A stretch of 50,758 nucleotides of DNA from Alitibacter langaaensis DSM 22999 (GTDB lineage Bacteria > Pseudomonadota > Gammaproteobacteria > Enterobacterales > Pasteurellaceae). Shown piece after piece: positions 34,185 to 45,452 of the stretch. The position numbers were made by a program, and so were the translations under genes. The stretch covers positions 1 to 50,758 of the forward strand of contig NZ_QENU01000012.1 of NCBI RefSeq assembly GCF_003096995.1. The letters are read 5' to 3'. The stretch's first letter is position 1. Every line of letters begins with the position of its first letter. The notes below the pieces were generated by a model, which was given only the letters and a program-made list of their open reading frames with translations, was not told where the DNA came from and searched no databases.

Positions 34185-34670
34185 TTATTGATGTTTTTTA
34201 TGTTTGCGATATTCACTTGGGCGTATGGGGTGGCTATCTCGCCATAGCCCGATTTTTTGTTGTTTTGCTTGTTGTTGCGCTTGAATATATTCATCATGCT
34301 GTACGTATTGATCGTATGCCCATGCCATCCCCATTTTAACCATTTCTAAGTTTATATTTTGCCCTTGGGCGTTAAACACGGTCGCCAGCGTGCGGTAATA
34401 GCGATCATAACCCGAAATAGATAATTGCACTTGGCGTTTATATACAAGTTTACTCAAGGCTTTTCGAGATTGATTACCATAGGCTTGTCGGCGCTCTGGT
34501 GCATCAATTTCACTAAGTCGAACCCGTAATTGCTTTTTCTCTTGGGTTAAACAGGTTAGCGTATCGCCATCAGAAATACGCACCACCAAGCAATTTAAAG
34601 TGCGGTCAGCATTCGCAAAGTTTGTATAAAAGAGCGCAAGCAGGCTGCATAGGAGAGCGTTTTTCCACAT
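34185..34670 (-). CDS. secreted staphylococcal-nuclease-like (thermonuclease family) protein
   Basis: The 161-residue protein has a signal peptide ([21 protein letters not shown]) and an SNase fold: [13 protein letters not shown], the catalytic Arg and acidic residues in [32 protein letters not shown], and [12 protein letters not shown]. Members cut DNA and RNA in the periplasm or outside the cell. It ends with a His/Lys-rich tail. In a naturally competent Haemophilus a secreted nuclease could act on environmental DNA, but that is inference. An uptake signal lies within its first part (about 34598-34606). Confidence 0.86.
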   Translation of the reverse strand: MWKNALLCSLLALFYTNFANADRTLNCLVVRISDGDTLTCLTQEKKQLRVRLSEIDAPERRQAYGNQSRKALSKLVYKRQVQLSISGYDRYYRTLATVFNAQGQNINLEMVKMGMAWAYDQYVQHDEYIQAQQQAKQQKIGLWRDSHPIRPSEYRKHKKHQ

Positions 34671-34768
34671 ATTTATTAGTTTATATCAAGTTTTCTACAA
34701 ATTAAGGCTAATATTTCTGATATTTTTGGCGTAAAATATTTATACAAAATTTCAAAAAAAGTTGAATT

Positions 34769-35191
34769 ATGAATATCCCAGAGTTATCAAAAAAAGCGTT
34801 TGAATTGGTTCGCTCGCTCGCTATTTTATACTTAATGCTCTATCTTGGCGAGTGGGTCGTGCATCTTGTTCCCATCGGTATTCCCGGCAGTATTGTAGGG
34901 TTGCTCATTCTCTTCCTTTGTTTAACCACCCAAATTATTCGCGTTAACTGGATTTTTTTCGGCGCGAGTTTGATCATTCGCTATATGGCGATTTTATTTG
35001 TGCCTGTGAGTGTAGGCATCATGAAATATTCGGATCTGTTAATTTCCCAAGCGAAAGCCTTGCTCATTCCTAATATGGTTAGCTCAATGGTGACCCTTGT
35101 GGTGGTGGGCTTGTTGGGGGATTATCTCTTTTCTCTTAGCTCATTTAAGCATTTGCGCAAAAAAGTGACTAAACGCCGTAATAAGGAGTAA
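34769..35191 (+). CDS. lrgA: CidA/LrgA family holin-like protein
   Basis: The 140-residue inner-membrane protein has four hydrophobic segments and the family signature [20 protein letters not shown] followed by [20 protein letters not shown]. CidA/LrgA proteins are holin-like and influence murein hydrolase export or carbon by-product flow. LrgB follows after 5 bases. A basic tail ([12 protein letters not shown]) is cytoplasmic. Which of the proposed roles applies here is unknown. Confidence 0.9.
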   Translation: MNIPELSKKAFELVRSLAILYLMLYLGEWVVHLVPIGIPGSIVGLLILFLCLTTQIIRVNWIFFGASLIIRYMAILFVPVSVGIMKYSDLLISQAKALLIPNMVSSMVTLVVVGLLGDYLFSLSSFKHLRKKVTKRRNKE

Positions 35192-35196
35192 ATGGT

Positions 35197-35880
35197 ATGA
35201 TTTATGGCTTTTCTTTATTAACAATTGCGGCATTTTTTTTGGCGTTGCAAATTAATAAACGCTTGAAATCGATGTTGTTGAATACTTTTGTGCTAACTGT
35301 GTTGATTTTAGTGGGCGTGTTGTTGATCACGCATATTCCTTATGATACCTATATGCAAGGCAATGTGCCCCTTAATAATTTGCTTGGCGTGAGTGTTGTC
35401 GCCTTGGCGCTGCCACTGTATGAACAGTTACGCCAAATTGCTGCACGCTGGCAAGCGGTGTTGCTCACCACCACTATCGCTTCCGTCTTTGCGATGGCAT
35501 CAGGGGCAATTATGGCATTGTTGCTGGGGGCGAATCCTGAAATTGTGGCGACCGTGATTTCCAAATCCGTGACAACGCCTATTGCTATGGAAGTTTCTAG
35601 CCATCTAGGTGGCGTGCCAGCCGTAGCTGCTGTGGGTGTGGTTTTAGCAGGATTACAAGGTTCTATGTTCGGCTATCTGGTGATGAAAAAATTGCGTATT
35701 AAAAATCATGAAGCCATGGGATTGGCGATAGGATCGATGTCCCACGCTTTAGGTACGGTTACCGTCATGGAGGTGGATCAAAAAGCAGGCAGTTATAGTT
35801 CAATTTCCTTGGTACTATGTGGTATTATCAGCTCAATTCTTGCCCCATTGGTATTTAAATTGATCTATTTTGCCCTATGA
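35197..35880 (+). CDS. lrgB: LrgB family protein
   Basis: The 227-residue membrane protein contains the family core: [20 protein letters not shown], then [20 protein letters not shown], and [20 protein letters not shown]. It is the usual partner of LrgA, with about six or seven membrane helices. Its last codons overlap the start of dgt by four bases (ATGA). Confidence 0.92.
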   Translation: MIYGFSLLTIAAFFLALQINKRLKSMLLNTFVLTVLILVGVLLITHIPYDTYMQGNVPLNNLLGVSVVALALPLYEQLRQIAARWQAVLLTTTIASVFAMASGAIMALLLGANPEIVATVISKSVTTPIAMEVSSHLGGVPAVAAVGVVLAGLQGSMFGYLVMKKLRIKNHEAMGLAIGSMSHALGTVTVMEVDQKAGSYSSISLVLCGIISSILAPLVFKLIYFAL

Positions 35881-37232
35881 ATTTATTGTTAAACCAAGCG
35901 TGGTTAGCCCGTTTTTTAGCTGACGAACCACGCGAAAAAGACCATCGCCCTCCATTTCGCCGAGATCGCGCACGTATTTTGCACAGCGCCGCTTTTCGTT
36001 GCTTACAAGCCAAAACTCAGATCCACGCCGTGGGCGAAAATGATTTTTTCCGCACCCGTTTAACCCATTCTTTAGAAGTGGCACAAATCGGCAGCAGCTT
36101 AACCTCTCAATTAAAATTTGCGGAAAGTTTTACCGCACTTGCGGAGCAATTAGCCGTAAACAAGCTGGATTTACAACGAGAGCTAAAGCCGCTGTTACCC
36201 AGTACCGATCTGATTGAAAGCTTATGTTTTGCCCATGACATTGGACATCCCCCTTTTGGGCACGGTGGCGAAACCGCATTGAATTGTATGATGCGAGATC
36301 ATGGTGGTTTTGAAGGCAATGCACAAACCTTTCGGATCATCACCAAACTAGAGCCTTATACGCCCAATGCTGGCATGAATTTAACTCGCCGCACCATATT
36401 GGGACTTGTGAAATATCCCTCTATTTTAGACGAAGCTTCTCCGCAATATGCCGCGCTGAATTTGCCAGCGCATACGGATCCCCATAATTTAAGAATTGCA
36501 GATTGGCGTCCGAGTAAAGGCTTATATCGAGATGATTTAGCCATGATGAATTGGCTTTTGCAGCCTTTAACTGAGTCTGACCGCAAATTGTTTACCTCCT
36601 TTGCCAAAGTGCGGTCAAATCCGAGCGAGTTTTTGAAAACACGTTTTAAATCATTGGATTGCAGTATTATGGAACTGGCAGATGACATCGCTTACGGCGT
36701 GCATGATTTAGAAGATGCTATCGTAGTGGGGATGATCACGCCTAATTTATGGCAAGTGGCTTATGATGAACTGAAATCGTGCTCTTCAGATTGGATGCGT
36801 GCTAATGTGGAACAACTCACGAAAAAGCTATTTTCTAATTATCATTATGAACGCAAAAATGCCATCGGGGCGTTGGTGAATTATTTAATTACCCACGTGC
36901 GCTGGAAAATCACTGACGATTTTGATGACCCATTATTGCGTTATAATGCCGAGTTGCCAGATGATGTGATTTGTGTGCTAAATATCTTCAAAGATTTTGT
37001 ATTCAAATATGTGATTCGAGATGTAGAAACACAGCGAATTGAGTACAAAGGGCAGCGCATTCTCACTGAAATGTTCCAAGTTTTCGACAGTGATCCAACA
37101 CGTTTATTGCCGCGGAATACGGTCAACCGTTGGCTCAATGCGGAAGAGCAAGGCAAAAAACGGATCATTTGTGATTATGTGGCTGGAATGTCAGATGCTT
37201 ATGCGTTGAAAGTCTATAAGCAGTTATCGTAG
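35877..37232 (+). CDS. dgt: dGTPase-like HD phosphohydrolase
   Basis: The 451-residue protein hydrolyses dNTPs to nucleosides and triphosphate; family members limit dNTP pools and can restrict phage. HD-domain metal ligands are visible in [31 protein letters not shown] and [15 protein letters not shown]. The start [20 protein letters not shown] with [20 protein letters not shown] is the family's beginning. It overlaps lrgB by four bases. It resembles the shorter 'dGTPase-like' group, not the E. coli-type Dgt, so the substrate preference is open. Confidence 0.92.
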   Translation: MNLLLNQAWLARFLADEPREKDHRPPFRRDRARILHSAAFRCLQAKTQIHAVGENDFFRTRLTHSLEVAQIGSSLTSQLKFAESFTALAEQLAVNKLDLQRELKPLLPSTDLIESLCFAHDIGHPPFGHGGETALNCMMRDHGGFEGNAQTFRIITKLEPYTPNAGMNLTRRTILGLVKYPSILDEASPQYAALNLPAHTDPHNLRIADWRPSKGLYRDDLAMMNWLLQPLTESDRKLFTSFAKVRSNPSEFLKTRFKSLDCSIMELADDIAYGVHDLEDAIVVGMITPNLWQVAYDELKSCSSDWMRANVEQLTKKLFSNYHYERKNAIGALVNYLITHVRWKITDDFDDPLLRYNAELPDDVICVLNIFKDFVFKYVIRDVETQRIEYKGQRILTEMFQVFDSDPTRLLPRNTVNRWLNAEEQGKKRIICDYVAGMSDAYALKVYKQLS

Positions 37233-37248
37233 CGTATTGTTGCGTATT

Positions 37249-37272
37249 AAAGCACCTTAAGGTGCTTTTTTA
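37249..37272. terminator. terminator between dgt and yfcH
   Basis: AAAGCACC (37249-37256) and GGTGCTTT (37261-37268) with loop TTAA, then T's. It lies between two convergent genes. Confidence 0.88.
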
Positions 37273-38157
37273 TTTCAGTTCAGTGGCTAACCAATGCTCA
37301 AAATCTTCAAATTGAAATTGGAATCCTGCACGCTGTAATTTTTCAGGATAAACACGCTGACTGTCTAAAACTAACTTGGCGCGTTCGCCTAATAATAGAC
37401 GTAAAAGCCATGCTGGCGCGTGGGCAAAGTGCGGTCGGTTTAGCTGAGATCCTAAAATTGAATTGAAATTTTGATTGCGGATTGGGTTTGGCGAACTCAT
37501 ATTAAATGCCCCTTGGCATTGGTTGTTTTGCATTAAGAAATTCACCGCAGCAACCATATCTTGCAAGGCGATCCAAGGCATAAATTGTTTGCCGTTGCCT
37601 AATTTTCCCCCAAGCCCCCATTGATATAATTTCAGCATTCTTCCCAATGCGCCACCCGACCGAGCCAGTGGCATTCCTGTGCGAATTGTACAAACTCGGG
37701 TATGGGCTTGATTCGCTGCATTTTCCCACGCTTGACACAATAGGCCTGTAAAACATTGGCTCGCAGCTGAATTTTCGGTTAAAAGATTTTCCCCAGCATC
37801 GCCATAAAACCCCGTGGCTGAAGCAGAAATAAAACAGTCTGGCGGTGTTTGGCTTTGATTGATAAGTGCGGTCAGTTTTTCAGTTAAATCAATACGGCTA
37901 TGCCAAAGCTTGCTTTTTTGTTTGTTTGTCCAACGCTGATCAAAGATAGGTTCTCCAGCTAAATTGATGACAGCATCGAAGTCATTGAAATGTTCAAAAA
38001 TATCTAAATTTTTGACCGCACTTACGGGCTGTGGAAACTGAGATTTGGCTCGTTCGGGATTACGAGAGAGCAAGGTAATTTGGTGGTTATCAGCAAGCCA
38101 TTTATTGACTAATGCCTTGCCGATAAAACCTGTTGCCCCAGTGATGAAAATGTTCAT
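37270..38157 (-). CDS. yfcH: TIGR01777-family NAD(P)-binding epimerase-like protein (YfcH)
   Basis: The 295-residue protein starts with the Rossmann motif FITGATGFIGKALVNKWLAD and has the family elements FDAVINLAGEPIFDQRWTNK, ASATGFYGDAGENLLTE, and the C-terminal domain WLLRLLLGERAKLVLDSQRV. It belongs to the atypical short-chain dehydrogenase group, whose substrate is unknown; a link to cell division or sugar nucleotides has been suggested for homologues. It abuts argR directly on the same strand. Confidence 0.92.
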   Translation of the reverse strand: MNIFITGATGFIGKALVNKWLADNHQITLLSRNPERAKSQFPQPVSAVKNLDIFEHFNDFDAVINLAGEPIFDQRWTNKQKSKLWHSRIDLTEKLTALINQSQTPPDCFISASATGFYGDAGENLLTENSAASQCFTGLLCQAWENAANQAHTRVCTIRTGMPLARSGGALGRMLKLYQWGLGGKLGNGKQFMPWIALQDMVAAVNFLMQNNQCQGAFNMSSPNPIRNQNFNSILGSQLNRPHFAHAPAWLLRLLLGERAKLVLDSQRVYPEKLQRAGFQFQFEDFEHWLATELK

Positions 38158-38622
38158 TTACAGTGAATTTTCAAAAAGTTGTTGTATGTTGCGAATGAGC
38201 TGTTCAATGGATGTGCCTTTTGTTGGCGTGATGAAAATGGTGTCATCGCCCGCAATGGTGCCTAAAATACCGTCTGCTTTTCCCACTGAATCTAACAAGC
38301 GAGCAATAAGCTGTGCCGCACCAGGGCTGGTTTTCACCACAATTAGCAAATCATTATAATCAATATCCAGTACTAAATTTTTCAGCGGGCTGCTCGTGTT
38401 CGGCACGCTCAGTTCATTAGGCAAGCAATAGACCATTTCCATACGGGTATTACGCGTACGAATTGCGCCAAACTTAGTCAGCATTCGCGATACTTTTGAT
38501 TGATTAATATTGCTAAATCCCATATCCTGCAGCGCAGTAACAATTTCGCTTTGCGAACCAAAACGTTCTTGGGCAAGTAAATCTTTGAAAGCAGAGAGTA
38601 AGTTATTGGTTTTTCCAGTCAT
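38158..38622 (-). CDS. argR: arginine repressor
   Basis: ArgR represses arginine genes when arginine is bound. The 154-residue protein has the N-terminal winged helix ([20 protein letters not shown], then [20 protein letters not shown]) and the C-terminal hexamer/arginine domain ([35 protein letters not shown]). It is divergent from mdh, and ARG boxes lie in the shared 206-bp gap, so it probably regulates itself and perhaps mdh. Confidence 0.96.
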   Translation of the reverse strand: MTGKTNNLLSAFKDLLAQERFGSQSEIVTALQDMGFSNINQSKVSRMLTKFGAIRTRNTRMEMVYCLPNELSVPNTSSPLKNLVLDIDYNDLLIVVKTSPGAAQLIARLLDSVGKADGILGTIAGDDTIFITPTKGTSIEQLIRNIQQLFENSL

Positions 38623-38638
38623 AAAAATTCAAGATAAA

Positions 38639-38674
38639 TGCATAAATAATGCATGAATTTTGCATAAAAATTCA
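38639..38674. promoter_or_regulatory. tandem ARG-box-like operators
   Basis: TGCATAAAAATTCA (38661-38674) matches the ARG box core TGAAT-W4-ATTCA with one mismatch. A weaker copy starting TGCATAAATAATGCA (38639-38653) lies about 21 bases away centre to centre, the spacing ArgR hexamers use. It sits just upstream of argR. Confidence 0.65.
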
Positions 38675-38828
38675 GAAATATGCAATAGAAATTTATTTAA
38701 TTGCTTTTTTCGCCAAAAATTTGCGCTAGATCGCAAAAATGAACTTTCACATTTGAAATTCGCGATAATAGCCCGTACACTTATACCCAATTTAAGTTAT
38801 TACTTTTTTAAAATCGAGGAGTCCTACG

Positions 38829-39767
38829 ATGAAAGTGACAGTATTAGGCGCTGCCGGTGGTATTGGTCAACCTTTATCTTTATTATTAAAACTTAATCTT
38901 CCCGCGGGGAGCGAATTGAGTTTATATGATGTTGCACCGTCCACTCCAGGTGTGGCAAAAGATGTTAGCCATATTCCAACCGATGTCAAAGTAGAAGGTT
39001 TTACGGGAGAAGATCCTAGCGAAGCATTAAAAGGCGCGGATATTGTATTAATTCCCGCTGGCGTAGCTCGCAAACCAGGCATGACTCGCGCAGATTTATT
39101 CAATATTAATGCAAGCATTGTGCGTGATTTGGTAGCGAAAGCCGCACAAGTTTGTCCAAAAGCTTGCATTGGTATCATCACTAACCCTGTAAACGCTACC
39201 GTACCCATTGCAGCAGAAGTGTTGAAAAAAGCGGGCGTTTATGACAAGCGTAAATTATTTGGCGTAACAACCTTAGATGTGATTCGTTCAGAAACCTTTA
39301 TTGCCGAGCTAAAAAATACCGAATTGCGCCCAAATTACATTAGTGTGATTGGTGGACATTCTGGCACAACTATTTTGCCATTATTATCACAAGTGCAACA
39401 CGTTGAGTTTAGCGATGATGAAGTGAAATCATTAACCACCCGCATTCAAAATGCAGGTACTGAAGTGGTTGAAGCCAAAGCAGGAGCAGGTTCTGCTACA
39501 CTTTCTATGGCATATGCCGCAATGCGTTTTGCGCTATCATTAGTGCGTGCAGCACAAGGCGAAAATGTGGTGACTTGCGCTTATGTAGAAGGCGATGGCA
39601 AATATGCACCGTTCTTTGCCCAACCATTATTATTAGGCAAAGACGGCGTGGATCAATTATTACCAATTGGTCCATTAAGCGCATTTGAACAGGCTGCACT
39701 CGATGAAATGTTGCCCGCATTACGCACAGAAATTGAAAATGGCGTAAAATTTGTGAAAGAAAGTTAA
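38829..39767 (+). CDS. mdh: malate dehydrogenase
   Basis: Mdh converts malate and oxaloacetate with NAD. The 312-residue protein has the NAD loop [18 protein letters not shown] at the N-terminus, the substrate arginines in [36 protein letters not shown], and the catalytic His in [16 protein letters not shown]. The length equals E. coli Mdh. The gene is divergent from argR, and GAGGAGTCC precedes the ATG. Confidence 0.97.
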   Translation: MKVTVLGAAGGIGQPLSLLLKLNLPAGSELSLYDVAPSTPGVAKDVSHIPTDVKVEGFTGEDPSEALKGADIVLIPAGVARKPGMTRADLFNINASIVRDLVAKAAQVCPKACIGIITNPVNATVPIAAEVLKKAGVYDKRKLFGVTTLDVIRSETFIAELKNTELRPNYISVIGGHSGTTILPLLSQVQHVEFSDDEVKSLTTRIQNAGTEVVEAKAGAGSATLSMAYAAMRFALSLVRAAQGENVVTCAYVEGDGKYAPFFAQPLLLGKDGVDQLLPIGPLSAFEQAALDEMLPALRTEIENGVKFVKES

Positions 39768-39801
39768 TTTCGAGTCTGTCTATTTACAATTGTTATCGAC
39801 A

Positions 39802-39832
39802 AAAAAGTGCGGTTAATTGACCGCACTTTTTC
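39802..39832. terminator. uptake-signal pair as terminator between mdh and prmB
   Basis: AAAAAGTGCGGT (39802-39813) and ACCGCACTTTTT (39820-39831) form a 12-bp stem with a 6-base loop, flanked by A and T runs, between convergent genes. Confidence 0.9.
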
Positions 39833-39840
39833 TGTTTTAG

Positions 39841-40785
39841 CTAAGCAAATAAATCACGATATTCCATTAGTTGCGCTTTGGTTAAGGCGAAAACTCCTAA
39901 GCCGCCGTTTTTGAGTTCAACCCAATTAAACGGCACTTCAGGGAATTGTTCAATTAAATGCACCATGCTATTGCCCACTTCGCAGACTAATAGCCCATCA
40001 TCATTCAAATAATCGGCTGCTTTCGCAAGGATTTGTTTGGTAATATCCAAGCCATCTGCGCCAGAGCCGAGAGCGAGTTCGGGCTCAAAATGAAATTCTT
40101 CCGGCATATCGGTTAAATCTTCTGAATCCACATAAGGCGGATTGGTGACGATTAAATCATATTTTTCGCCAATAAGATTGTTGAATAAATCTGATTGTAG
40201 CGGGAATACGCGATCAAGCATACCGTGACGCTCAATATTTAATTCCGCTACGTTGAGCGCATCAAAAGAGAGATCAACAGCATCGACCTCAGCTTGTGGA
40301 AAGATATTGGCACAAGCGATAGCAATGCAACCACTGCCTGTGCAGAGATCTAAAATGCGTTTAGGGTTATGCTCTAACAAACCTTGGAAACGTTCTTCAA
40401 TTAATGCACTAATCGGCGAACGTGGCACGATCACTCTTTCATCCACATAAAATTCGAGCCCGCAAAACCATGCACTATTCACTAAATAAGCAACAGGAAC
40501 ACGTTTGGCTAATCGTTCTGTGACTAAGCCGACTAATAATTGTTTTTCGGATAAGGTTAAACGGGTATCAAATAAATCATTGGGTAAATCCATTGGCAGT
40601 TCCAAGCCAGTTAATATCAAATGCAAACTTTCGTCCCATGGATTATCTTGACCATGCCCATAATAAATATCGGAACGATTAAAATTGCTGTATGTCCAGC
40701 GTAAAAAATCTTTAATGGTTTGTAGGCTGTTAGGAACATCATCTGAGCTGATCAGATCAATAAGTTCTTGATTATGTGTAGTCAT
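39841..40785 (-). CDS. prmB: 50S ribosomal protein L3 glutamine methyltransferase
   Basis: PrmB methylates Gln150 of L3. The 314-residue protein has the N-terminal domain of the HemK family ([20 protein letters not shown]) and the methyltransferase fold: [20 protein letters not shown] for SAM, then the catalytic NPPY in [35 protein letters not shown] is a PrmB-type feature distinguishing it from PrmC. It is divergent from smrB with 59 bases between. Confidence 0.95.
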   Translation of the reverse strand: MTTHNQELIDLISSDDVPNSLQTIKDFLRWTYSNFNRSDIYYGHGQDNPWDESLHLILTGLELPMDLPNDLFDTRLTLSEKQLLVGLVTERLAKRVPVAYLVNSAWFCGLEFYVDERVIVPRSPISALIEERFQGLLEHNPKRILDLCTGSGCIAIACANIFPQAEVDAVDLSFDALNVAELNIERHGMLDRVFPLQSDLFNNLIGEKYDLIVTNPPYVDSEDLTDMPEEFHFEPELALGSGADGLDITKQILAKAADYLNDDGLLVCEVGNSMVHLIEQFPEVPFNWVELKNGGLGVFALTKAQLMEYRDLFA

Positions 40786-40844
40786 AGAAACACCTTATGG
40801 GAAAAAATTTGTGCTATTATACGTGAAATTTAAAGGAAAGCAGA

Positions 40845-41351
40845 ATGTTAAACGAAGAAGATATTGCCTTATTTCGCGAAAATGTCCAAGGCACGAAAAA
40901 AATGCAACAAAACACCTTTGTGCCTCCTCGACAAATCACGACCAAGAAAAAATCAGAGCAGCGTGAAATTCGAGAAAAACAAGACACGCTGTTTTACTTT
41001 TCCGATGAATATGAGCCGCTGTTAGATGAAGAAAGTGCGGTCAAATATTTGCGAGAAAATGAAGACAGTTATTTGCTGAAACAGCTACGACGAGGCGATT
41101 TCTCGCCTGAATTATTTTTAGACCTGCATGGTTTAACGCGTGAACAAGCGAAACTGGAATTAGCCAGTTTATTGCAGGCTTGTGTTGATGAACATGTGTA
41201 TTGCGCGAGTATTATGACAGGCTACGGCACTTACACACTGAAAAAGCAAATTCCACGTTGGCTGGTGCAACACCCAAGAGTGCGCGCTTTGCATCAAGCC
41301 CCTAAAGAATGGGGTGGCGATGCGGCAATTTTGATTCTAGTGGATGTTTAA
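40845..41351 (+). CDS. smrB: SmrB (YfcN) endonuclease family protein
   Basis: SmrB cuts mRNA between collided ribosomes to rescue them. The 168-residue protein has a charged N-terminal arm for ribosome binding and the Smr domain: ELFLDLHGLTREQAKLELAS, then ASIMTGYGTYTLKKQIPRWL. The DLHGLT motif is intact; the usual GxGxH/K pattern appears as GYGTYTLK. An uptake signal lies in the middle (about 41034-41042). Confidence 0.93.
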   Translation: MLNEEDIALFRENVQGTKKMQQNTFVPPRQITTKKKSEQREIREKQDTLFYFSDEYEPLLDEESAVKYLRENEDSYLLKQLRRGDFSPELFLDLHGLTREQAKLELASLLQACVDEHVYCASIMTGYGTYTLKKQIPRWLVQHPRVRALHQAPKEWGGDAAILILVDV

Positions 41352-41367
41352 TTGATAAAGTAGATGT

Positions 41368-42303
41368 TTAATCGTATAAACTTGGCGAATGCGCATCTGG
41401 GCGAGTTTTGAAACGGCGGTGCAGCCACATATATTGGCTCACGCCTTTCATAATTTCTTTTTCAACCACTTGATTCATCCGAATCGCAATATCAGTGGCA
41501 TTATCTAAATCAGAAAAATCCACCGCAGGCGAAATGCTGACATGATAGCCAGAACCATCGGCTTTGCGCAATGGTGCAAAGGGAACGACTTTGCTATTAG
41601 GCGATGAACGCAGTAAATAAGACGTGCCTGAAGTCGTGCCCGCATCTTTTACCCCAAAAAACGGCACAAACACCGCATTCTTGCGACCATAATCGTGATC
41701 AGGCGCATACCAAATTGTTTCACCGTGCTTTAAGGCGCGGATCATTGAGCGCAAATCTTTGCGATCCACCATGTCTTTATTCGAACGCAAACGCCCCCAA
41801 ACTTGTAGCCAGTTAAAAATTGGGTTGTCATTTGGGCGATAAACACCAACGCCTTGATGCTCAATGCCAACAATACGCGCACCAATTTCAAGGGTTAGAA
41901 AATGCACGCCTACCAAAATAATGCCATCTTTGGCGTGATTTTTTAAATGTTCAATGCCTTCAATGGTGGACCATTTCTTAATTCGGCGATCAGACCAAAA
42001 CCAAGCCATACCCGTTTCGATAATTGCCATGCCCACAGATTGTAAATTTTCTTGTAGAATTTTTTCGCGTTCTGTCTCAGGCATTTGCGGAAAGGCTAAT
42101 TCCAAATTTCGGCGTGCGATTTTAGCGCGGCGTTTACCAACACTTAATTTAGAAAATAGCCAGCCTAAGCCTAAACCGATTTTGCGCAGAACAGGATAGG
42201 GCAAGCATAAAATAAGCCAAAACAAACCCACAGCGAGCCAAAATCCCCAATGTTTGGGATAAAGATAAGATTTTTCAAATTGTGGCAAATGATTTTTAGA
42301 CAT
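41368..42303 (-). CDS. htrB: lipid A lauroyl acyltransferase HtrB/LpxL family
   Basis: HtrB adds a secondary acyl chain to Kdo2-lipid IVA at the inner membrane. The 311-residue protein has an N-terminal membrane anchor (WGFWLAVGLFWLILCLPYPV), the catalytic HxxxxE in VGVHFLTLEIGARIVG, GVYRPNDNPIFNWLQVWGR, and WYAPDHDYGRKNAVFVPFFG. The ending SQYMWLHRRFKTRPDAHSPS closely resembles H. influenzae HtrB, as does its divergence from the heptose gene hldE. Confidence 0.95.
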   Translation of the reverse strand: MSKNHLPQFEKSYLYPKHWGFWLAVGLFWLILCLPYPVLRKIGLGLGWLFSKLSVGKRRAKIARRNLELAFPQMPETEREKILQENLQSVGMAIIETGMAWFWSDRRIKKWSTIEGIEHLKNHAKDGIILVGVHFLTLEIGARIVGIEHQGVGVYRPNDNPIFNWLQVWGRLRSNKDMVDRKDLRSMIRALKHGETIWYAPDHDYGRKNAVFVPFFGVKDAGTTSGTSYLLRSSPNSKVVPFAPLRKADGSGYHVSISPAVDFSDLDNATDIAIRMNQVVEKEIMKGVSQYMWLHRRFKTRPDAHSPSLYD

Positions 42304-42425
42304 AGTGATAATTCTCGTAAAGTGCGGCTAGTTTAACGTAAATTTCACTAAATATTAAGCCAAAGACAGTATGGCTGTGATAAAATCGCAATAATTTTTT
42401 AGATAATAGAATTAGGAAAATAAAA

Positions 42426-43853
42426 ATGGCTCAATATTCAGCACACTTTCCCAATGCAAAAGTTTTAGTATTAGGCGATGTTATGCTCGATCGTTATTGG
42501 TTTGGCGCAACGAATCGTATTTCACCAGAAGCGCCTGTGCCGGTGGTGCGCGTGCAAGACAATGAAGAACGTGCAGGCGGTGCTGCCAATGTGGCAATGA
42601 ATATTGCTTCTCTTAATGTGCCTGTTGAATTATTAGGATTAACTGGAAATGATGAAGCAGGTTCAGCGTTGATTCATTTGTTAGAAAATCAAAAAATAAC
42701 CTGTGATTTTGTGCGTTTAGATACCCACCCAACCATTACAAAATTGCGCATTCTTTCTCGCCATCAACAATTATTACGCCTTGATTTTGAAGAAGATTTT
42801 AATAATGTTCAAAGTGAAGATCTTCTTAAAAAGCTAGAAAGTGCGGTCAAAAATGTGGGTGCTTTGGTGCTGTCTGATTATGGCAAAGGAACTTTAAACG
42901 ATGTGCAAAAAATGATTCAGATTGCCCGAAAAGCGAATGTGCCAGTTTTGATTGATCCTAAAGGAACAGATTTTGAACGTTACCGTGGCGCAACATTGCT
43001 CACACCGAATATGTCAGAATTTGAAGCCGTTGCAGGGCAGTGCCAGAGTGAAGACGATATTGTGGCGAAAGGGTTAAAAATGATCGCAGATTTTGAATTG
43101 AGCGCACTTTTAGTGACGCGTTCAGAAAAAGGGATGACATTATTACGCCCGAATCAGCCCGCATTCCATTTAGCCACAGAAGCTAAAGAAGTTTATGACG
43201 TAACAGGGGCGGGAGATACGGTTATTTCTGTGCTCGCCACCGCTTTGGCAGACGGTCGCTCATTGGAAGAGTCTTGTTATCTAGCCAATGTGGCAGCGGG
43301 TATCGTTGTCGGTAAATTAGGCACCTCGACTGTTTCTACAGTGGAATTAGAAAATGCGATTCACGGCCGTACTGAAACGGGTTTTGGCATTATGACGGAA
43401 ACTGAACTTAAAAGTGCGGTCAAATTAGCCAAAGATCGTGGCGAAAAAATTGTGATGACGAACGGTTGTTTTGATATTTTACATCCAGGGCACGTTTCTT
43501 ATTTAGAGAATGCGCGCAAATTGGGCGATCGCTTAATTGTTGCCGTGAACACCGATGTTTCAGTAAAACGTTTGAAAGGCGAAACTCGCCCAATTAACGA
43601 TTTAGCGAGTCGTATGGCGGTGTTAGCTGGGTTATCTTCTGTGGATTGGCTCGTGGCATTCGATGAAGATACACCGCAGCGTTTAATTGGCGAAATTCTG
43701 CCAGATTTGCTAGTGAAAGGTGGCGATTACAAACCCGAAGACATCGCGGGCTCAAAAGAAGTTTGGGCAAATGGGGGCGATGTTAAAGTATTGAACTTTG
43801 AAAATGGCTGCTCAACGAGCAATGTGATTAAGAAAATCCAAACATTGAAATAA
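42426..43853 (+). CDS. hldE: bifunctional heptose kinase/adenylyltransferase HldE
   Basis: HldE phosphorylates heptose 7-phosphate and makes ADP-heptose for the lipopolysaccharide core. The 475-residue protein has a PfkB-type kinase domain (residues 1-320: [36 protein letters not shown] with the catalytic Asp) and a cytidylyltransferase-type domain (about 340-475: [20 protein letters not shown], then [14 protein letters not shown]). AGGAAAATAAAAATG gives a good start. A terminator follows. Confidence 0.97.
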   Translation: MAQYSAHFPNAKVLVLGDVMLDRYWFGATNRISPEAPVPVVRVQDNEERAGGAANVAMNIASLNVPVELLGLTGNDEAGSALIHLLENQKITCDFVRLDTHPTITKLRILSRHQQLLRLDFEEDFNNVQSEDLLKKLESAVKNVGALVLSDYGKGTLNDVQKMIQIARKANVPVLIDPKGTDFERYRGATLLTPNMSEFEAVAGQCQSEDDIVAKGLKMIADFELSALLVTRSEKGMTLLRPNQPAFHLATEAKEVYDVTGAGDTVISVLATALADGRSLEESCYLANVAAGIVVGKLGTSTVSTVELENAIHGRTETGFGIMTETELKSAVKLAKDRGEKIVMTNGCFDILHPGHVSYLENARKLGDRLIVAVNTDVSVKRLKGETRPINDLASRMAVLAGLSSVDWLVAFDEDTPQRLIGEILPDLLVKGGDYKPEDIAGSKEVWANGGDVKVLNFENGCSTSNVIKKIQTLK

Positions 43854-43865
43854 TGGCATAAAGAT

Positions 43866-43892
43866 AAACCCGACACGAAGTCGGGTTTTTTA
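43866..43892 (+). terminator. terminator after hldE
   Basis: AACCCGAC (43867-43874) and GTCGGGTT (43880-43887) with loop ACGAA, then T's. Confidence 0.9.
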
Positions 43893-43954
43893 TTATCGGC
43901 AAATAAGGTTTTTCTATAATGAAATAATTAGGCTCGTTTCTGTGCCTAGTTGGG

Positions 43955-45322
43955 TTATAGCAAAAAGTTACTGATGAAAATCACGATAATAATTGCTGGC
44001 ACCACGAATTTAACATAGTTAAACCATACTGTTGTGATTAGGGAATCTGGGGTTGGCGATAATTCTTTTTTTGCTTTATCTTTCAAAACAAATCCCACAA
44101 AAATTGAACAGCCAAGTGCGGTCAATAAAAACAAAATATTTCCGCTGATGTAGTCAAAGGCATCAAAAATACTCATACCAAATGGGCGCACATCTTTTAG
44201 TAGATTGTCACTTAACACTGATGGAATGTTACCTAAGATGAAAATGCCACCAAGCGTCAATAAAATCGCTTTGCCACGACGCATACGCAATTTTTCTTGC
44301 AATGCGGTGATAATCACTTCGTAAATAGTAATGGAAGTGGTTAATGCGGCAATTAATAATAAGCTGAAGAACACAACGGCAAACAGCGTACCAAACGGCA
44401 AGTGTGAGAAGACAATCGGTAAACTTTGGAATACTAATGTAGGTCCTGAGTTAGGCGCGATACCAAAGCTAAATAATGATGGAAAGATCATAAAGCCTGC
44501 AAGTACTGCAATGATGGTATTGGTGAAACCTGTAATAACGGCAGTTTGAACTAGATTTTCTTCTTTACTAAGATAGCTCGACAACGTGATTAAAACACCG
44601 AAACCAAGGCTCAAGGCAAAGAAAACTTGCCCTAACACTTTAATGAATAATTCTGCGGTGATTTTGCTGAAGTCAGGTTTGAGATAGTAGACGATGCCTT
44701 CAATTGCACCTGGCAAGGTAACGTTGCGAATCACCATGCCAATAAGAAAAACAAAGAGCAGTGGCATTAAGAATTTCACCGAACGTTCAATTCCACCAAT
44801 AATCCCTTTGGCTAAAATCACATAGTTGACGGCAACAAAAATAAAGGTATAAAGCAAAATTTGTAATGGACTATTACCAATGCTGAGATCGTAGAATTGT
44901 TTAGCGGTGTCTTTAGTAATCGGAGCTGAAATGTCAAGGCTGCCACTAATCAAGCTGATGATATAGTTCATCACCCAACCACCAAGCACCATATAATATG
45001 CCATAATGCCAAAGGCGCCGAGCAAGCCCATATAACCGATAATTTTCCACCATTTTGAAATGCTTCTATCTTGTAATTTATCGCCAAATGCATCAATCGA
45101 GTTTACGCGTAAACGGCGACCAATCACATTTTCAACTAAAATCATCGGGATCCCGATCACAATCATAGCCACGCAGAAAAGCAGTACATAAGCACCGCCT
45201 CCATTTTCGCCCACGAGATACGGAAAGCGCCAAGTTGCGCCAAATCCCACGGTCGCACCTGCAACGGTCATAATATAAGTGAGTTTGCTAGACCAAGTTT
45301 GGCGTTCTTGTTTTTGAGTCAT
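43955..45322 (-). CDS. sodium-dependent transporter, NSS (SNF) family
   Basis: The 455-residue protein has about eleven membrane helices and the family signature VAGATVGFGATWRFPYLVGE followed by NGGGAYVLLFC, where sodium and substrate bind in LeuT-type transporters. Bacterial members usually import amino acids such as tryptophan, tyrosine or leucine; the substrate is not evident here. It is a single gene, convergent with hldE and divergent from copA. Confidence 0.92.
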   Translation of the reverse strand: MTQKQERQTWSSKLTYIMTVAGATVGFGATWRFPYLVGENGGGAYVLLFCVAMIVIGIPMILVENVIGRRLRVNSIDAFGDKLQDRSISKWWKIIGYMGLLGAFGIMAYYMVLGGWVMNYIISLISGSLDISAPITKDTAKQFYDLSIGNSPLQILLYTFIFVAVNYVILAKGIIGGIERSVKFLMPLLFVFLIGMVIRNVTLPGAIEGIVYYLKPDFSKITAELFIKVLGQVFFALSLGFGVLITLSSYLSKEENLVQTAVITGFTNTIIAVLAGFMIFPSLFSFGIAPNSGPTLVFQSLPIVFSHLPFGTLFAVVFFSLLLIAALTTSITIYEVIITALQEKLRMRRGKAILLTLGGIFILGNIPSVLSDNLLKDVRPFGMSIFDAFDYISGNILFLLTALGCSIFVGFVLKDKAKKELSPTPDSLITTVWFNYVKFVVPAIIIVIFISNFLL

Positions 45323-45452
45323 TTTTTGTCCGTTGAATAAATAAAAAAGGCTGTCATTTTAACCGTATTTTGAGAAAAATCCAAATGATGCGTGTGATGA
45401 TTGGGGATGATATGTTGTGGCGCCGAATTTATTCATTCCATTGAAAAAATGA

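Noticed and set aside
35877-37232. Dgt as part of an anti-phage island
   Set aside because: Although some dGTPases restrict phage, this copy sits with core genes and no other defence gene is nearby.
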